Below the pieces are notes generated by a model. It did no database searches. It saw only the letters and a program-made list of their open reading frames with translations, and was not told the origin of the DNA. Below, piece after piece: positions 26,602-36,439 of a stretch of DNA of 64,000 bases. Positions within the stretch are counted from its first letter, which is position 1; every line of letters begins with the position of its first letter. This stretch comes from Polynucleobacter sp. JS-Polo-80-F4 (GTDB taxonomy: Bacteria > Pseudomonadota > Gammaproteobacteria > Burkholderiales > Burkholderiaceae), in the NCBI RefSeq assembly GCF_018881965.1, contig NZ_JACVPI010000001.1:936018-1000017 (forward strand). The letters run 5' to 3'. A program made the position numbers and the translations under genes.

Positions 26602-27862
26602 TTTCTCCTAAAGCGCGTTCAATTAAGCGCTGTTTAATAAAGTGACTCTTATTCACAAGACCTAGACCCCAGTTGCGGAGTTGGCGTTCAGTGTTGCTGC
26701 TTGCAGAAAATAATTTCTTGAGTTTATCGGTAACCCATAAGAGTGCACTGGTATCACCTTGGCGCTGACGTTCATAACGACGCAATAGCACGATGTCGCT
26801 TGGTGATCGGAAGGATTCCCGTTTACCTAAAATATTTAGTAAAACAGCAACATCACGTAAACCTAAATTGAGGCCTTGTCCGGCTAATGGGTGCATGACA
26901 TGGGCGGCATCGCCGATCAATACCACCTTTGGTGAGGCTTCTGGACCAATAAATCGTTTAGCGCGAATTTTTCTCAAAGGATAGGCGGCGGGAGTTGAGT
27001 TGAGAGTCAGTTCACCCAGCTGCTTAATAATTGCACCATGAGCAATAGATGCAAATTGATCCAACCATTGCGCTTGATCGAGTTTTAATAAATCATTGGC
27101 ATTTTCTGGTGAGGTTGACCAAACCATGGAGACTTGTTTCCCCGGTAATGGCAGCATGGCAACAATATCGCCACCCGGCAAGAACCACTGAAAAGCAGTT
27201 TCTAAATGGGGATAGGTACAAAGCCAATTAATAACTACTGCGCTTTGCGAATAACTTTCTTCGCTTACACTCATTCCTAGTTCATTGCGAATTGGAGAGT
27301 TAGCACCGTCGGCTGCAATGACTAGTTGTGCACGAATGCTGCCGCCATTTTTTAAATGGAGAGTGCTCCCATCGGCATCTACATAAATTTTTTCAACTAC
27401 ATCATTAATGCGTTCTAGTTTGTTTTGAAAACGTGAAGCTTGATCAATGGTGTGTTCAATTAAGTTGGCCTCTCCAATCCAAGCAAGCTGCGGAGTTCCT
27501 GCTTCAAAAGCAGAGAGATGGAGTTGATCGTTCTTTTCGCCTCTATCGCCATAGATTCGCATATCTCTTACTGGCTGCAATCGACCGTGATCAATTGCAT
27601 CCCAGAGATGCAAATGGGCTAATAATTTTTGGGTGCTTGGGGAAAAAGCGTAAATTCTTTGGCCCCATTGGGTTCCTTGCGGATTTGGGACGTTTTGTCC
27701 TAAATCGGGGGCAATCTCAATGGTTTGCAGGCCAAGCTGGGCTAGGCCTAGGGCGCAGGCCTTACCTACAATGCCTCCACCAACCACCACGACATCTACG
27801 GAGCGGTTTTGGGAGTTGGGAGCCGAGGACTTCGAGAGGTGATTTTGCAAAACTTCTGACAT
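26588..27862 (-). CDS. ubiH: FAD-dependent ubiquinone-biosynthesis hydroxylase (UbiH/UbiF/VisC family)
   Basis: A 424-residue flavoprotein monooxygenase of the UbiH/COQ6 family, expected to hydroxylate a ring position of a ubiquinone precursor. The FAD dinucleotide fold VVVVGGGIVGKACALGLA lies at about 24-41, the second motif is ADGANSPIRNELG, and the FAD-ribityl motif GDAAHVMHPLAGQGLNLGLRD is complete. Which ring carbon it acts on cannot be told from the sequence, so the symbol is tentative. It heads a minus-strand group with dsbC, the M61 peptidase and ung. Confidence 0.85.
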   Translation of the reverse strand: MSEVLQNHLSKSSAPNSQNRSVDVVVVGGGIVGKACALGLAQLGLQTIEIAPDLGQNVPNPQGTQWGQRIYAFSPSTQKLLAHLHLWDAIDHGRLQPVRDMRIYGDRGEKNDQLHLSAFEAGTPQLAWIGEANLIEHTIDQASRFQNKLERINDVVEKIYVDADGSTLHLKNGGSIRAQLVIAADGANSPIRNELGMSVSEESYSQSAVVINWLCTYPHLETAFQWFLPGGDIVAMLPLPGKQVSMVWSTSPENANDLLKLDQAQWLDQFASIAHGAIIKQLGELTLNSTPAAYPLRKIRAKRFIGPEASPKVVLIGDAAHVMHPLAGQGLNLGLRDVAVLLNILGKRESFRSPSDIVLLRRYERQRQGDTSALLWVTDKLKKLFSASSNTERQLRNWGLGLVNKSHFIKQRLIERALGEIDFE

Positions 27863-27890
27863 AACTCGATGATATCGAAACCAGCCCCTT

Positions 27891-27896
27891 TACAAT
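27891..27896 (+). promoter_or_regulatory. Candidate -10 element of a leaderless ychF transcript
   Basis: TACAAT lies only six bases before the ychF ATG and no Shine-Dalgarno sequence is present. If active, transcription would start at or next to the ATG itself. The -35 region is poor (best candidates around 27866-27873). Confidence 0.4.
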
Positions 27897-27902
27897 ACCG
27901 GT

Positions 27903-28997
27903 ATGTCTTTGAAATGTGGCATCGTCGGCCTGCCTAACGTCGGCAAATCTACCCTCTTTAATGCGCTTACCAAAGCTGGAATCGCAGCAGAAAACTATCC
28001 TTTCTGCACGATTGAGCCTAACGTGGGCGTTGTTGAGGTCCCTGACCCCCGTCTAGCCGCCTTGGCTGAGATCGTGAAGCCTGAGCGCATCCTGCCGGCA
28101 GCTGTTGAGTTTGTCGATATAGCTGGTTTGGTAGCTGGTGCCTCAAAAGGCGAAGGTCTTGGCAATCAGTTTTTAGCGAATATCCGTGAAACTGATGCCA
28201 TTACCCACGTGGTGCGGTGCTTTGATGACCCTAACGTCATCCACGTTGCCGGAAAAATCGATCCTATTGCTGACATTGGCGTGATTGACACCGAATTGGC
28301 TTTATCGGACTTGGCGACGGTTGAAAAAACCTTAAATCGCTCAAGCAAGGCTGCTAAGTCTGGAAACGATAAAGAGGCTGCCGCATTAGTCGCGGTTCTC
28401 ACTAAAGTTCAATCTCATCTGGATTCAGCGTTACCAGTGCGGAGTTTGAATCTGAGTGACGACGAAAAGTTATTAATTAAACCTTTGTGTTTGATTACTG
28501 CTAAACCTGCTATGTATGTTGCAAACGTAAAAGAAGATGGTTTCTCAAACAATCCTCATCTTGAAGCGGTTAAGCAGCATGCTGCAAAAGAAAACGCTCC
28601 AGTGGTGGCTGTATGTGCCGCAATTGAGGCAGAAATCGCAGACCTAGAAGAAGCAGACAAGATTGAGTTCTTAGCGGACCTAGGTATGGAAGAGCCTGGC
28701 TTGGATCGCGTGATTCGCGCTGGTTATTCATTGTTAGGTTTACAAACGTATTTCACAGCAGGCGTTAAAGAAGTTCGCGCCTGGACTATTCATGTAGGTG
28801 ATACGGCACCGCAAGCGGCTGGCGTTATTCATACAGACTTTGAGCGTGGATTTATTCGTGCTCAGACTATCTCTTATGATGATTTTGTTCAGTTCAAGGG
28901 TGAAGCGGGCGCTAAAGAAGCGGGTAAGATGCGCGCTGAAGGTAAGGAGTACGTTGTTAAAGACGGTGACGTCTTGAATTTCTTATTTAACGTCTAA
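27903..28997 (+). CDS. ychF: Ribosome-binding ATPase YchF (Obg-like GTPase family)
   Basis: Conserved P-loop NTPase that associates with ribosomes and prefers ATP. Walker [12 protein letters not shown] is at residues 8-18, switch-like [12 protein letters not shown] follows, and DIAGLV is the Walker B region. The coiled-coil domain sits in the middle, and the C-terminal TGS domain covers the last third (with [15 protein letters not shown]). The 364-residue length is standard. There is no ribosome binding site before the ATG (see the -10 entry). A strong terminator follows. Confidence 0.97.
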   Translation: MSLKCGIVGLPNVGKSTLFNALTKAGIAAENYPFCTIEPNVGVVEVPDPRLAALAEIVKPERILPAAVEFVDIAGLVAGASKGEGLGNQFLANIRETDAITHVVRCFDDPNVIHVAGKIDPIADIGVIDTELALSDLATVEKTLNRSSKAAKSGNDKEAAALVAVLTKVQSHLDSALPVRSLNLSDDEKLLIKPLCLITAKPAMYVANVKEDGFSNNPHLEAVKQHAAKENAPVVAVCAAIEAEIADLEEADKIEFLADLGMEEPGLDRVIRAGYSLLGLQTYFTAGVKEVRAWTIHVGDTAPQAAGVIHTDFERGFIRAQTISYDDFVQFKGEAGAKEAGKMRAEGKEYVVKDGDVLNFLFNV

Positions 28998-29018
28998 AGC
29001 ATTTGATCTTGACCAAAT

Positions 29019-29044
29019 AAAAAAGCCCTTTTCAGGGCTTTTTT
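29019..29044. terminator. Bidirectional rho-independent terminator after ychF
   Basis: AAAAAAGCCCT (29019-29029) and AGGGCTTTTTT (29034-29044) form an 11-bp stem with a TTTC loop, with A and T tracts on both sides. It can end transcription from ychF and from the convergent winged-helix gene that stops at 29070. Confidence 0.93.
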
Positions 29045-29069
29045 GCTTATCCAGTGGGGCTGTGATTGA

Positions 29070-29420
29070 TTATGAAGCTTTGGCTGCCTTCTCTAAGCAT
29101 TTTGAAATTTCTTCATAGCGCTTGAGTGCCATCTTGGTAGGAAGCACTTCTTTTTTGCGACCATCGGTATTTGCTGCCATTTTGATGTATCCCAAAGCGC
29201 TCAGATTTTTGAGGCGCCCGTGCAAGGTAGCTTGTGAGCCTAGGTCAGAAATAGAAATCAAGTCACCAACCAAAATTGCTTGCTTCGCATGAGCACAGGC
29301 AACAATCTTATCAAGCAAACTCTCTTCGATGCAGTCAAGTTTTTTCCCTGGGTTGATGCGATCAATAGCATCGAGCAGATTAAGAAACTTAATATAGGAA
29401 GAGGGTTTTGGAATTGACAT
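29070..29420 (-). CDS. Small winged-helix (MarR-like) DNA-binding protein
   Basis: A 116-residue protein. Residues of about 30-105 fit a winged helix: a helix-turn-helix-like stretch VGDLISISDLGSQATLHGRL followed by KNLSALGYIKMAANTDGRKK (recognition helix and wing) and VLPTKMALKRYEEI. It probably regulates transcription, but the ligand and targets are unknown. It is divergent from the MASE1-like membrane protein across 110 bases that contain a strong palindrome, so that gene is a plausible target. It could also be a phase- or stress-linked regulator specific to the group. Confidence 0.68.
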   Translation of the reverse strand: MSIPKPSSYIKFLNLLDAIDRINPGKKLDCIEESLLDKIVACAHAKQAILVGDLISISDLGSQATLHGRLKNLSALGYIKMAANTDGRKKEVLPTKMALKRYEEISKCLEKAAKAS

Positions 29421-29489
29421 ATTTAGTAGTAATTATTAGTTATTAGCTCTAAGGCTAACGCAATTTTATTACTAGAATCTAATTTTAGC

Positions 29490-29507
29490 AATTGATGCGT
29501 ATCAATT
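29490..29507. promoter_or_regulatory. 18-base palindrome between the winged-helix and MASE1-like genes
   Basis: AATTGAT-GCGT-ATCAATT is a perfect 7+7 dyad that ends 23 bases before the MASE1-like start. A weaker dyad TTAGC-N6-GCTAA is at 29443-29458, nearer the regulator start. Both could be operator sites of the adjacent winged-helix protein. Confidence 0.45.
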
Positions 29508-29530
29508 AAAAATAATCCATACTATTTGCA

Positions 29531-30100
29531 ATGTTTAAGTTATTTAAAATTTCTTCAGAATGGTTTATCGGACTAGTGATTAGTTCGATGGTGTACACAT
29601 TTCTTTTCTATTTCAATAACTGGTTAACAAGTAGCATCACCTTCGGCTTGGGAGTAAGTTGGATTTATCTGCCCGCTGGTCTGCGCTTATTTTTAACTCT
29701 GATTTTTGGTTTGCCGGGTGCGATCGGTATCGCTGTAGCTTCTTTCTTAATTAGTTATTACGGCGATTTTCCGCACGATTTAACCTTATGTATTGGCGTT
29801 GGACTTATCTCTGGATTCGCGCCTTACTTGGCTAGATATTTTGTCTTTAGCAATATTCGTCTTGAGTCAGACTTGAGTAATTTGAGCTTTCCAAAGCTCA
29901 TTGCTTGTATTTTGATTTACTCCTTACTTTCAGCAGGCCTCCACCAGTGGTGGTTCTCCATAATGACGTTGGAGGATACGGGTAGCCTAAATCACTTTGT
30001 GGTGATGTTTATAGGTGATGTCTTAGGTTCGTTACTACTGATCTCTTTGATTAAATCTTGCTTAGATCTTTTAAGGAAAACTAGGAAAATAGCTCACTAA
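29531..30100 (+). CDS. MASE1-like integral membrane protein without effector domain
   Basis: A 189-residue protein with about five to six hydrophobic helices. The segments [19 protein letters not shown] and the late [16 protein letters not shown] recall the MASE1 sensory membrane domain, where the W-PAG and GD-G motifs recur. MASE1 normally precedes a histidine kinase or GGDEF domain; here the protein ends after the membrane part. It might sense a signal and hand it to another protein, or transport something; this is not known. Its end overlaps the convergent trpC gene by 20 bases. Confidence 0.6.
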   Translation: MFKLFKISSEWFIGLVISSMVYTFLFYFNNWLTSSITFGLGVSWIYLPAGLRLFLTLIFGLPGAIGIAVASFLISYYGDFPHDLTLCIGVGLISGFAPYLARYFVFSNIRLESDLSNLSFPKLIACILIYSLLSAGLHQWWFSIMTLEDTGSLNHFVVMFIGDVLGSLLLISLIKSCLDLLRKTRKIAH

Positions 30101-30884
30101 GGGCTGCGCCTGGATCAGCAGCGCGCATAAATGCTTCGCCAACCAAGAAGGCATTAATTTGACTGTTACGCATAAGTTCCACATCAGCGCGACTTAATAT
30201 CCCTGACTCAGTAACCAAAGTTTTATTGGCTGGAACCATCGATAGTAATGAAAGGGTAGTTTGCAGCGTTACCTCAAAGGTTTTGAGGTTGCGGTTGTTA
30301 ATTCCGAGTAATGGCGTTTTTAGTTCCAATGCCTGCTCTAATTCTGGTGCGTTATGAACCTCGACCAATACATCCAGTCCCAACTCATGAGCGCAGGCCT
30401 CGAGCTCTTTCATTTGATTGAGTTCCAAGCAAGCCACAATTAATAAGATTGCATCAGCGCCAATCGAGCGGGCTTCATAAACTTGATATGGGTCTATGGT
30501 GAAGTCTTTGCGTAAAACAGGGATTTGGCATGCAGCACGCGCTTCCTGTAAGTAGGCATTACTGCCTTGGAAGTAATCTTGATCAGTAAGCACTGATAAA
30601 CAAGCGGCGCCATGCTTTTCATAAGATTGAGCAATGGCTGCTGGCAAGAAGTTCTCGCGCAAAATGCCCTTGCTTGGACTTGCCTTTTTAATTTCAGTGA
30701 TGACCCCAGCTTTACCAGCAGAGATTTTGCTCTCAATGGCTCGAATAAAGCCTCTTGGCTTTAGTAGCGCATCTTGATTGTTCGCCTGCGCTTGCTCACG
30801 ATGATTGGCGAGCGATACTTTCTGCAGGCACTTGGCTACTTCAATCTTTTTGGTAGCAACAATTCTGTCGAGGATATCGCTCAT
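30081..30884 (-). CDS. trpC: Indole-3-glycerol phosphate synthase
   Basis: Converts carboxyphenylamino-deoxyribulose-phosphate to indole-3-glycerol phosphate in tryptophan synthesis. The TIM-barrel motifs are present: [14 protein letters not shown] near the N-terminus, [20 protein letters not shown] and [12 protein letters not shown]. The frame could open at a TTG at 30920, but that would add an odd 12-residue tail and overlap trpD; the ATG at 30884 ([12 protein letters not shown]) is the usual N-terminus. The product of 267 residues has no fused TrpF domain. It ends the rpe-trpEGDC operon. Confidence 0.95.
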   Translation of the reverse strand: MSDILDRIVATKKIEVAKCLQKVSLANHREQAQANNQDALLKPRGFIRAIESKISAGKAGVITEIKKASPSKGILRENFLPAAIAQSYEKHGAACLSVLTDQDYFQGSNAYLQEARAACQIPVLRKDFTIDPYQVYEARSIGADAILLIVACLELNQMKELEACAHELGLDVLVEVHNAPELEQALELKTPLLGINNRNLKTFEVTLQTTLSLLSMVPANKTLVTESGILSRADVELMRNSQINAFLVGEAFMRAADPGAALSELFS

Positions 30885-30894
30885 GTATAAGGAA

Positions 30895-31920
30895 TTATTT
30901 AGATTGTGTTGCTGCAACAAAAACGTTTAATTTTTGACGTGCTGCACCAGAAGAAATGGCCGCTTTAGCTAGAGTAACGCCATTGGCAATATCATTAGCC
31001 ACTCCTGCTACATAGAGTGTGGCCCCAGCATTAAGACAAACGATGTCACTAGCTGCGCCTGGCTTGCCATCGAGCACATCTAACACTATTTTTTTGGACT
31101 CTTCAGCGTTGGCAACTTTAAAGCTATTGGTAAGGGCAGTATTGAGTCCAAAATCGCTTGGATTAATTTCATATTCACGAACCACGCCATCCTTAAGTTC
31201 GCCGACTAAGGTTGGGCCCTCTAGGGAAATTTCATCTAGACCATCGCGTCCATAAACCACTAGTGCGTGCTCCATCCCCAGAGCTTGTAATACACGTGCC
31301 TGAATACCAACGAGATCAGGATGAAAGACGCCCATCAATATCCGCTTGGCATCAGCGGGGTTGGTCAGGGGTCCCAGGATATTAAAAATGGTGCGCACGC
31401 CAAGTTGTTTGCGAATTGGCACTACGTTCTTCATTGCGGGATGGTGATTCGGGGCAAACATAAATCCAGCACCTACTGTTGAGATGCATTTCGCAACTTG
31501 ATCGGCAGATAAGGTCAGATTAACGCCAAGCGCCTCTAATACGTCCGCACTTCCTGATTTGCTGCTCACACTACGGTTACCATGCTTAGCGATTTTTGCA
31601 CCCGCTCCAGCTGCCACGAACATCGCTGCTGTAGAGATGTTGAAAGTATGTGCACCATCACCGCCAGTACCCACTACATCGACTAAATGACTGCGGTTAT
31701 CAACCTTCACGGTGGTAGCAAACTCACGCATCACTTTTGCGGCTGCGGCGATTTCGCCAACAGTTTCTTTTTTGGTGCGTAGGGCAACCAGTAATCCAGC
31801 AACAAGCTCTGGCGACATTTCACCGCTCATGATGAGACGCATCATTGCTGTCATTTCATCATGAAAGAGTTCGCGATGTTCAATGCAGCGTTGTAAGGCT
31901 TCTTGCGGAGTAATTGGCAT
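30895..31920 (-). CDS. trpD: Anthranilate phosphoribosyltransferase
   Basis: Transfers phosphoribose from PRPP to anthranilate. The PRPP-binding loop is [16 protein letters not shown], the anthranilate-binding segment [20 protein letters not shown] follows, and the late motif [13 protein letters not shown] is present. The 341 residues make up TrpD alone, not fused to TrpG. It lies 10 bases before trpC and 17 bases after trpG within the operon. Confidence 0.96.
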   Translation of the reverse strand: MPITPQEALQRCIEHRELFHDEMTAMMRLIMSGEMSPELVAGLLVALRTKKETVGEIAAAAKVMREFATTVKVDNRSHLVDVVGTGGDGAHTFNISTAAMFVAAGAGAKIAKHGNRSVSSKSGSADVLEALGVNLTLSADQVAKCISTVGAGFMFAPNHHPAMKNVVPIRKQLGVRTIFNILGPLTNPADAKRILMGVFHPDLVGIQARVLQALGMEHALVVYGRDGLDEISLEGPTLVGELKDGVVREYEINPSDFGLNTALTNSFKVANAEESKKIVLDVLDGKPGAASDIVCLNAGATLYVAGVANDIANGVTLAKAAISSGAARQKLNVFVAATQSK

Positions 31921-31937
31921 GGCGCTATTAATAGGCT

Positions 31938-32504
31938 TTATTTGTTTTGTAAAAAATTCTTGAGCAGGGCGTGGCCGTGCTCAGAAAGAATGGATTCTGG
32001 ATGAAACTGCACACCTTCAACTGCAAGCTCTTTATGGCGCACGCCCATAATCTCACCATCAGATGAAGTTGCTGTGATCTCCAACATCGCAGGCAAAGAA
32101 CTTTTCTCAATAGCTAGCGAGTGATAGCGAGTGACTTTAAATGGGTCTGGTAGATTTTTAAATACACCCATACCAGTGTGATGAATACTATCTGTCTTGC
32201 CATGCATTACTTTTTGGGCGCGAATCACTTTACCGCCAAATGCTTCGCCAATAGCTTGGTGACCCAAACAAACTCCGAGGATTGGAATTTGTCCGGCATA
32301 ACGCTTGATTGTTTCAACGGATATACCCGCCTCAGAAGGGCTGCAAGGTCCAGGCGAGATACAAATGCGCGCAGGATTGAGCTTGGCAATATCTTCCACA
32401 GCAATTTCATCATTCCGAAATACTTTTACTTCTTCACCGAGTTCTGCAAAGTACTGAACTAGGTTGTAAGTAAACGAATCATAGTTATCAATCATTAGGA
32501 GCAT
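31938..32504 (-). CDS. trpG: Anthranilate synthase glutamine amidotransferase subunit
   Basis: Class I glutamine amidotransferase that supplies ammonia to TrpE; in many bacteria it also serves aminodeoxychorismate synthase (PabA role), and no other pabA is in view. The catalytic Cys79 lies in [10 protein letters not shown], and the His/Glu pair is in VQFHPESIL. The length of 188 residues is standard. A strong AGGAGG ribosome binding site lies before the ATG, inside the end of trpE, which it overlaps by 17 bases. Confidence 0.95.
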   Translation of the reverse strand: MLLMIDNYDSFTYNLVQYFAELGEEVKVFRNDEIAVEDIAKLNPARICISPGPCSPSEAGISVETIKRYAGQIPILGVCLGHQAIGEAFGGKVIRAQKVMHGKTDSIHHTGMGVFKNLPDPFKVTRYHSLAIEKSSLPAMLEITATSSDGEIMGVRHKELAVEGVQFHPESILSEHGHALLKNFLQNK

Positions 32505-33993
32505 CGAGTCCTCCTTGTACTAAATCTGCTGCAGTTAACACTGCGCGTGCCTTAGCTTCAGTTTCTTTCCATTCGGCAGTCGGGTCGGAGTCAGCTACAA
32601 CGCCAGCTCCAGCCTGAGAATGAAGCATGCGATTACGGATGACGCCAGTGCGAATAGCAATTGCAACATCCATATCGCCGGAGAACGAGAGGTAACCCAC
32701 TGCGCCACCATACACACCGCGCTTCACAATTTCCATCTCATCGATGATTTCCATTGCCCGAATTTTTGGGGCGCCTGATAGGGTGCCTGCTGGGAAGGTG
32801 GCGCGCAACACATCCATATTGCTCATATTGTCTAAGAGATCACCTTCTACTGAGCTTACGATGTGCTGAACATGGGAGTATTTCTCAATCGACATAGAGT
32901 CAGTTACTTTGACGGAGCCAGTCTTGGCAATGCGTCCCACATCATTTCGAGCTAAATCGATCAACATGACATGCTCGGCGATTTCTTTGGGATCTGCCAA
33001 GAGTTCTTTGGCTAAACGCGCATCTTCCTCTGGATTTGCCCCACGAGGGCGAGTGCCTGCTAGCGGTCTGATGGTGACAATCTTCTCAGCGGCGCGTTTT
33101 TCTTGGCGAACCAAAATCTCAGGAGATGAGCCAACAATTTGCATGTCGCCAAAATCATAGAAATACATATAAGGCGATGGATTGAGTGAGCGCAAAGCTC
33201 TGTAGAGGGCCAATGGTGAATCTGTAAATGGCTTGCTAATGCGTTGACCAATAACTACTTGCATACAATCGCCGGCCAAAATATATTCTTTAGTTTTAAG
33301 CACTGCCTTTTCGAAATCTTCCGCTTTGAATTTACGAATGAGATCAGTTTTAGTGCTTGGTAAAGAGGCTGGCATGTTTGCTGGCTTACCAAGGCAGGTC
33401 AGTAATTCTTTTAGACGGGCCTGTGATCTTTCAAAGCCATCTGTAATGCTTGGGTCCGCATAAACAATGAAGTAAATTTTCCCAGCAACGTTATCAATCA
33501 CAGCTAGCTCTTCAGTCAGCATGAGTTGAATGTCAGGCACACCTAATTCATCCGGCAAGTGATGCTTAGCTAAACGGTGCTCAATATAACGAACCGTATC
33601 ATAGCCAAAGTAACCGGCAAGACCACCACAAAAGCGCGGCATGTCAGGCTGCAAAGCTACCTTAAAGCGTTTGAAATAAGTGTCTACAAAGTCGAGCGGA
33701 TTATCAGTGTTGGTCTCAATAACTTTTCCATCGGTCACCACTTCGTTAACTGGTGCAGAAGGGGTCCCAACAGTTCTCAAGATTGTCTTGGCAGGCAGGC
33801 CAATAAAGGAGAAGCGGCCAAAACGCTCGCCACCCAATACGGACTCCAGCAAGTAAGTATTCGTCTTGCCGAACGCTTGAGTGAGCTTGACATAGAGGGA
33901 TAGCGGGGTCTCTAGGTCCGCTAAAACCTCTTTAATTAAAGGGATGCGGTTGAAGCCCTGCTTTGCTAAAGCGTTAAATTCTTCGCGCTGCAT
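32488..33993 (-). CDS. trpE: Anthranilate synthase component I
   Basis: Chorismate-using subunit of anthranilate synthase. The C-terminal chorismate-binding domain shows [20 protein letters not shown], the segment [20 protein letters not shown], and [17 protein letters not shown]. The N-terminal region contains [18 protein letters not shown], which includes the site of tryptophan feedback binding. The 501 residues match the separate-subunit form. Its ATG overlaps the rpe stop codon by one base. Confidence 0.96.
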   Translation of the reverse strand: MQREEFNALAKQGFNRIPLIKEVLADLETPLSLYVKLTQAFGKTNTYLLESVLGGERFGRFSFIGLPAKTILRTVGTPSAPVNEVVTDGKVIETNTDNPLDFVDTYFKRFKVALQPDMPRFCGGLAGYFGYDTVRYIEHRLAKHHLPDELGVPDIQLMLTEELAVIDNVAGKIYFIVYADPSITDGFERSQARLKELLTCLGKPANMPASLPSTKTDLIRKFKAEDFEKAVLKTKEYILAGDCMQVVIGQRISKPFTDSPLALYRALRSLNPSPYMYFYDFGDMQIVGSSPEILVRQEKRAAEKIVTIRPLAGTRPRGANPEEDARLAKELLADPKEIAEHVMLIDLARNDVGRIAKTGSVKVTDSMSIEKYSHVQHIVSSVEGDLLDNMSNMDVLRATFPAGTLSGAPKIRAMEIIDEMEIVKRGVYGGAVGYLSFSGDMDVAIAIRTGVIRNRMLHSQAGAGVVADSDPTAEWKETEAKARAVLTAADLVQGGLDAPND

Positions 33994-34718
33994 TACGCTT
34001 TCCCTGACTTACCTAATTCGGTGCGCATTGCTTCGATTACTTGTGCGTAATTCTCTTTTGCATAAATTGCTGAGCCTGCCACAAAAGTATCGGCACCTGC
34101 TCGTGCTACCTCCGCAATATTGTCGACCTTAATTCCGCCATCCACTTCAAGGCGAATGTGTCGACCAGTTTCTGCTTGATAGCGATCAAGGCGTGCGCGT
34201 ACTTGAGTAATCTTTTGTAAAGTGCTTGGGATAAATGATTGACCGCCAAATCCTGGGTTCACTGACATGAGTAATACAAGATCCAGTAATTCCAAAGTGT
34301 GATCGAGATGATCTAGTGGCGTAGCTGGATTGAATACTAGGCCCGCTTGACATCCTTGATCGCGAATTAAGTTCAGCGTGCGATTAACGTGAGGGCTTGC
34401 TTCAGGATGAAAGCTAATTAAATTTGCACCGGCTTTAGCAAAGTCAGGAACGATCCGATCCACTGGCTCGATCATGAGATGCACATCAATCACTGCTGGC
34501 TTGCCATCTTTGTTTGCATAGGGGCGAATAGCCTCACAGACTAAGGGGCCAATAGTGAGATTCGGAACGTAGTGGTTATCCATCACGTCAAAGTGAATCC
34601 AGTCCGCACCCGCCACTAAAACGTCCTGTACTTCCTTGCCCAGGCAGGCAAAGTCAGCCGACAAAATAGAGGGTGCAATGACAAATTGACTGTTTGAGGA
34701 TGATTTTTGGCTTTCCAT
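33993..34718 (-). CDS. rpe: Ribulose-phosphate 3-epimerase
   Basis: Interconverts ribulose-5-phosphate and xylulose-5-phosphate in the pentose phosphate pathway. Markers are [49 protein letters not shown] and [11 protein letters not shown], which carry metal and phosphate ligands. The 241-residue length includes a short N-terminal extension. It heads the trp genes, as in many Burkholderiales (where gph often lies between them; it is absent here). Only 31 bases separate it from the divergent apaG, and no leader peptide or attenuator is visible there. Confidence 0.96.
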   Translation of the reverse strand: MESQKSSSNSQFVIAPSILSADFACLGKEVQDVLVAGADWIHFDVMDNHYVPNLTIGPLVCEAIRPYANKDGKPAVIDVHLMIEPVDRIVPDFAKAGANLISFHPEASPHVNRTLNLIRDQGCQAGLVFNPATPLDHLDHTLELLDLVLLMSVNPGFGGQSFIPSTLQKITQVRARLDRYQAETGRHIRLEVDGGIKVDNIAEVARAGADTFVAGSAIYAKENYAQVIEAMRTELGKSGKA

Positions 34719-34749
34719 CCCTAGATTCTAGCTTGCAGTTGGGTTCAGG

Positions 34750-35142
34750 ATGAAGCAGAATTCGAGCATGAATCCCCACGAAATGACTGTTACGGTGAAA
34801 GCCCAGTACCTTCCAGAGCAATCTGACCCTGATAACCGTCAATTTGCCTTTGCTTACACGGTCACCATTCGAAATACTGGAACAGCCAGCATTCAGCTGA
34901 TAGCGCGCCATTGGTTCATTACCGACGGAGATAACGATGTCCAGGAGGTTCGGGGCTTAGGGGTCGTAGGGCAGCAGCCATTATTGCGCTCTGGCGAGCA
35001 TTTTGAGTACACCAGCTGGGCTACTTTGCCGACTCCAGCCGGCACAATGCGTGGAGAGTATTTTTGCGTCACTGAGGATGCCCAGTTCTTTCAGGCCCCC
35101 ATTCCAGAATTTGCTCTAGTGATGCCACGTACCCTGCATTAA
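34750..35142 (+). CDS. apaG: ApaG protein (DUF525)
   Basis: A small beta-sandwich protein of 130 residues, linked to Co2+/Mg2+ efflux and diadenosine-tetraphosphate phenotypes in enterobacteria; its biochemical role is not settled. Conserved segments are FAYTVTIRNTGTASIQLIARHWFITD and the GVVGQQPLLRSGEHFEYTSW region that includes the GxGxxG-like turn, with YFC near the end. ATG at 34750 follows CAGG; the ATG at 34768 is an alternative. It is divergent from rpe and sits before mltA, as in related genomes. Confidence 0.93.
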   Translation: MKQNSSMNPHEMTVTVKAQYLPEQSDPDNRQFAFAYTVTIRNTGTASIQLIARHWFITDGDNDVQEVRGLGVVGQQPLLRSGEHFEYTSWATLPTPAGTMRGEYFCVTEDAQFFQAPIPEFALVMPRTLH

Positions 35143-35171
35143 TGTGGGGCCTCAGAAAGACTGCTGCAATA

Positions 35172-35285
35172 CTATTTCTTGCCTTTACCTGTCCATAGGA
35201 CAATAAACAGCAATAGCCCTAAGGCAACAGCACCCTCAAAAGCAAACAGTAGCATTGGGTATTCATCGAGTAAATTGGCAATCAT
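35172..35285 (-). CDS. Putative 37-residue single-pass membrane protein
   Basis: A short ORF encodes an acidic N-terminus (IANLLDEYP), one hydrophobic helix of about 22 residues (MLLFAFEGAVALGLLLFIVLW) and a basic tail (TGKGKK), a composition that looks like a real small membrane protein. Its ATG shares bases with the mltA ATG on the other strand (ATCATGAT), so the two genes would start from interlocked codons in opposite directions. The ribosome binding site is weak. The frame stays open upstream to 35378, but that part is composed of mltA antisense. Coding status is unproven. Confidence 0.4.
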   Translation of the reverse strand: MIANLLDEYPMLLFAFEGAVALGLLLFIVLWTGKGKK

Positions 35286-36414
35286 GATTTCTAAATTTAA
35301 ATTGGTTTCGCTAAGTGTATTCGCTATCCTCATAGCGAGCTTGATTGCAGGGTGTTCAGCACCCCCTACTCGCAGCACAGCATCGCGCTCTAGTGCTTCT
35401 GGCGCTTCACCGACAAATTACAACTCTTCGATCGCCAGCTTCAGTGCAGTCTCTTGGCAAGCTCTGCCAGGGTGGCAAGAGGACGACTTATCTCAGGCTT
35501 GGCCTGCTTGGTTAAAAAGTTGCGATGCCTTACGCAAGAAAAATAGCGAGGTGAATTGGCGACAGGTCTGTGCTCAAGCTAACAATGTATCGAGTAGGGA
35601 TACGCAGGCGATTCGTAAATACTTCGAAAGTAATTTTCAGGCTTATGAAATTCGCAATAGCGCTGCAAGTGATATAGGTTTAATTACTGGCTATTACGAG
35701 CCAGTGATGAATGGTTCACAAACCCGGACCAGTACTTATAACGTGCCACTGTATGGCTACCCTAATGCATGGCGCAAATCTAAACCTAACCCAGCCCCAA
35801 GCCGGGCTGAACTGATGAGCTCGGGCATTTTGCAGGGCTCAGAAATTGCATGGGTGCAAGACCCAGTAGCAGCAGCATTTATGCAAATTCAAGGCTCTGG
35901 AAAAATTCGTCTTGAAGATGGTCGCATCTTGCGCCTTGGTTATGCTGGCACCAATGATCAACCATTCAAATCATTTGCTCAGTGGCTATTAGATCGTAAG
36001 GAAATTACTCGTAGTGAAGCCACCATGCAAGGTATCTCTCAATGGGCTAAACGTAATCCTGGTCAAGTAAATGAGATGCTCAACGCAAACCCCCGTTTTG
36101 TTTTCTTCAAAGAGTTGCCAGGTAACGTGGCTGCAGATTTGGGTCCCAATGGCGCTCTAGGAGTCCCGCTGACTAGCGAGCGCAGTATTGCGGTGGACTT
36201 ACAGGCTTTGCCATTGGGTGCACCTGTCTTTTTAGCGACTACCAAACCATTGAGTAGTCAGCCTTTGCAAAAATTAGTCATGGCACAAGATACGGGTAAA
36301 GCCATTGTGGGTGGCGTAAGAGCAGACTACTATTGGGGGTCTGGAGACTCTGCTGGAGAAATGGCGGGTCGCATGAAACAAAATGGCAGGATGTGGTTAT
36401 TGCTTCCACGTTAA
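35284..36414 (+). CDS. mltA: Membrane-bound lytic murein transglycosylase A
   Basis: Outer-membrane lipoprotein that cleaves peptidoglycan glycan strands to 1,6-anhydro products. The signal peptide has the lipobox LIAGC with Cys24. The MltA barrel domain shows LITGYYEPVMNGS, AFMQIQGSGKIRLEDG and YAGTNDQPF, and the C-terminal 3D domain contains VMAQDTGKAIVGGVRADYYW with its three Asp residues. I chose the ATG at 35284 over an upstream in-frame start at 35179 because only the shorter form has a proper lipoprotein signal; product is 376 residues. Confidence 0.93.
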   Translation: MISKFKLVSLSVFAILIASLIAGCSAPPTRSTASRSSASGASPTNYNSSIASFSAVSWQALPGWQEDDLSQAWPAWLKSCDALRKKNSEVNWRQVCAQANNVSSRDTQAIRKYFESNFQAYEIRNSAASDIGLITGYYEPVMNGSQTRTSTYNVPLYGYPNAWRKSKPNPAPSRAELMSSGILQGSEIAWVQDPVAAAFMQIQGSGKIRLEDGRILRLGYAGTNDQPFKSFAQWLLDRKEITRSEATMQGISQWAKRNPGQVNEMLNANPRFVFFKELPGNVAADLGPNGALGVPLTSERSIAVDLQALPLGAPVFLATTKPLSSQPLQKLVMAQDTGKAIVGGVRADYYWGSGDSAGEMAGRMKQNGRMWLLLPR

Positions 36415-36439
36415 TCAAACATAACACCGAAAGAAATTC

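Noticed and set aside
30885..30920. TTG start for trpC
   Set aside because: It adds an atypical tail and overlaps trpD; the ATG at 30884 gives the family N-terminus.
34719..34749. trp attenuator or leader peptide
   Set aside because: Only 31 bases lie between rpe and apaG, with no Trp-codon run or paired hairpins.
35179..35283. Longer N-terminus for MltA
   Set aside because: Only the ATG at 35284 gives a lipoprotein signal peptide at the N-terminus.
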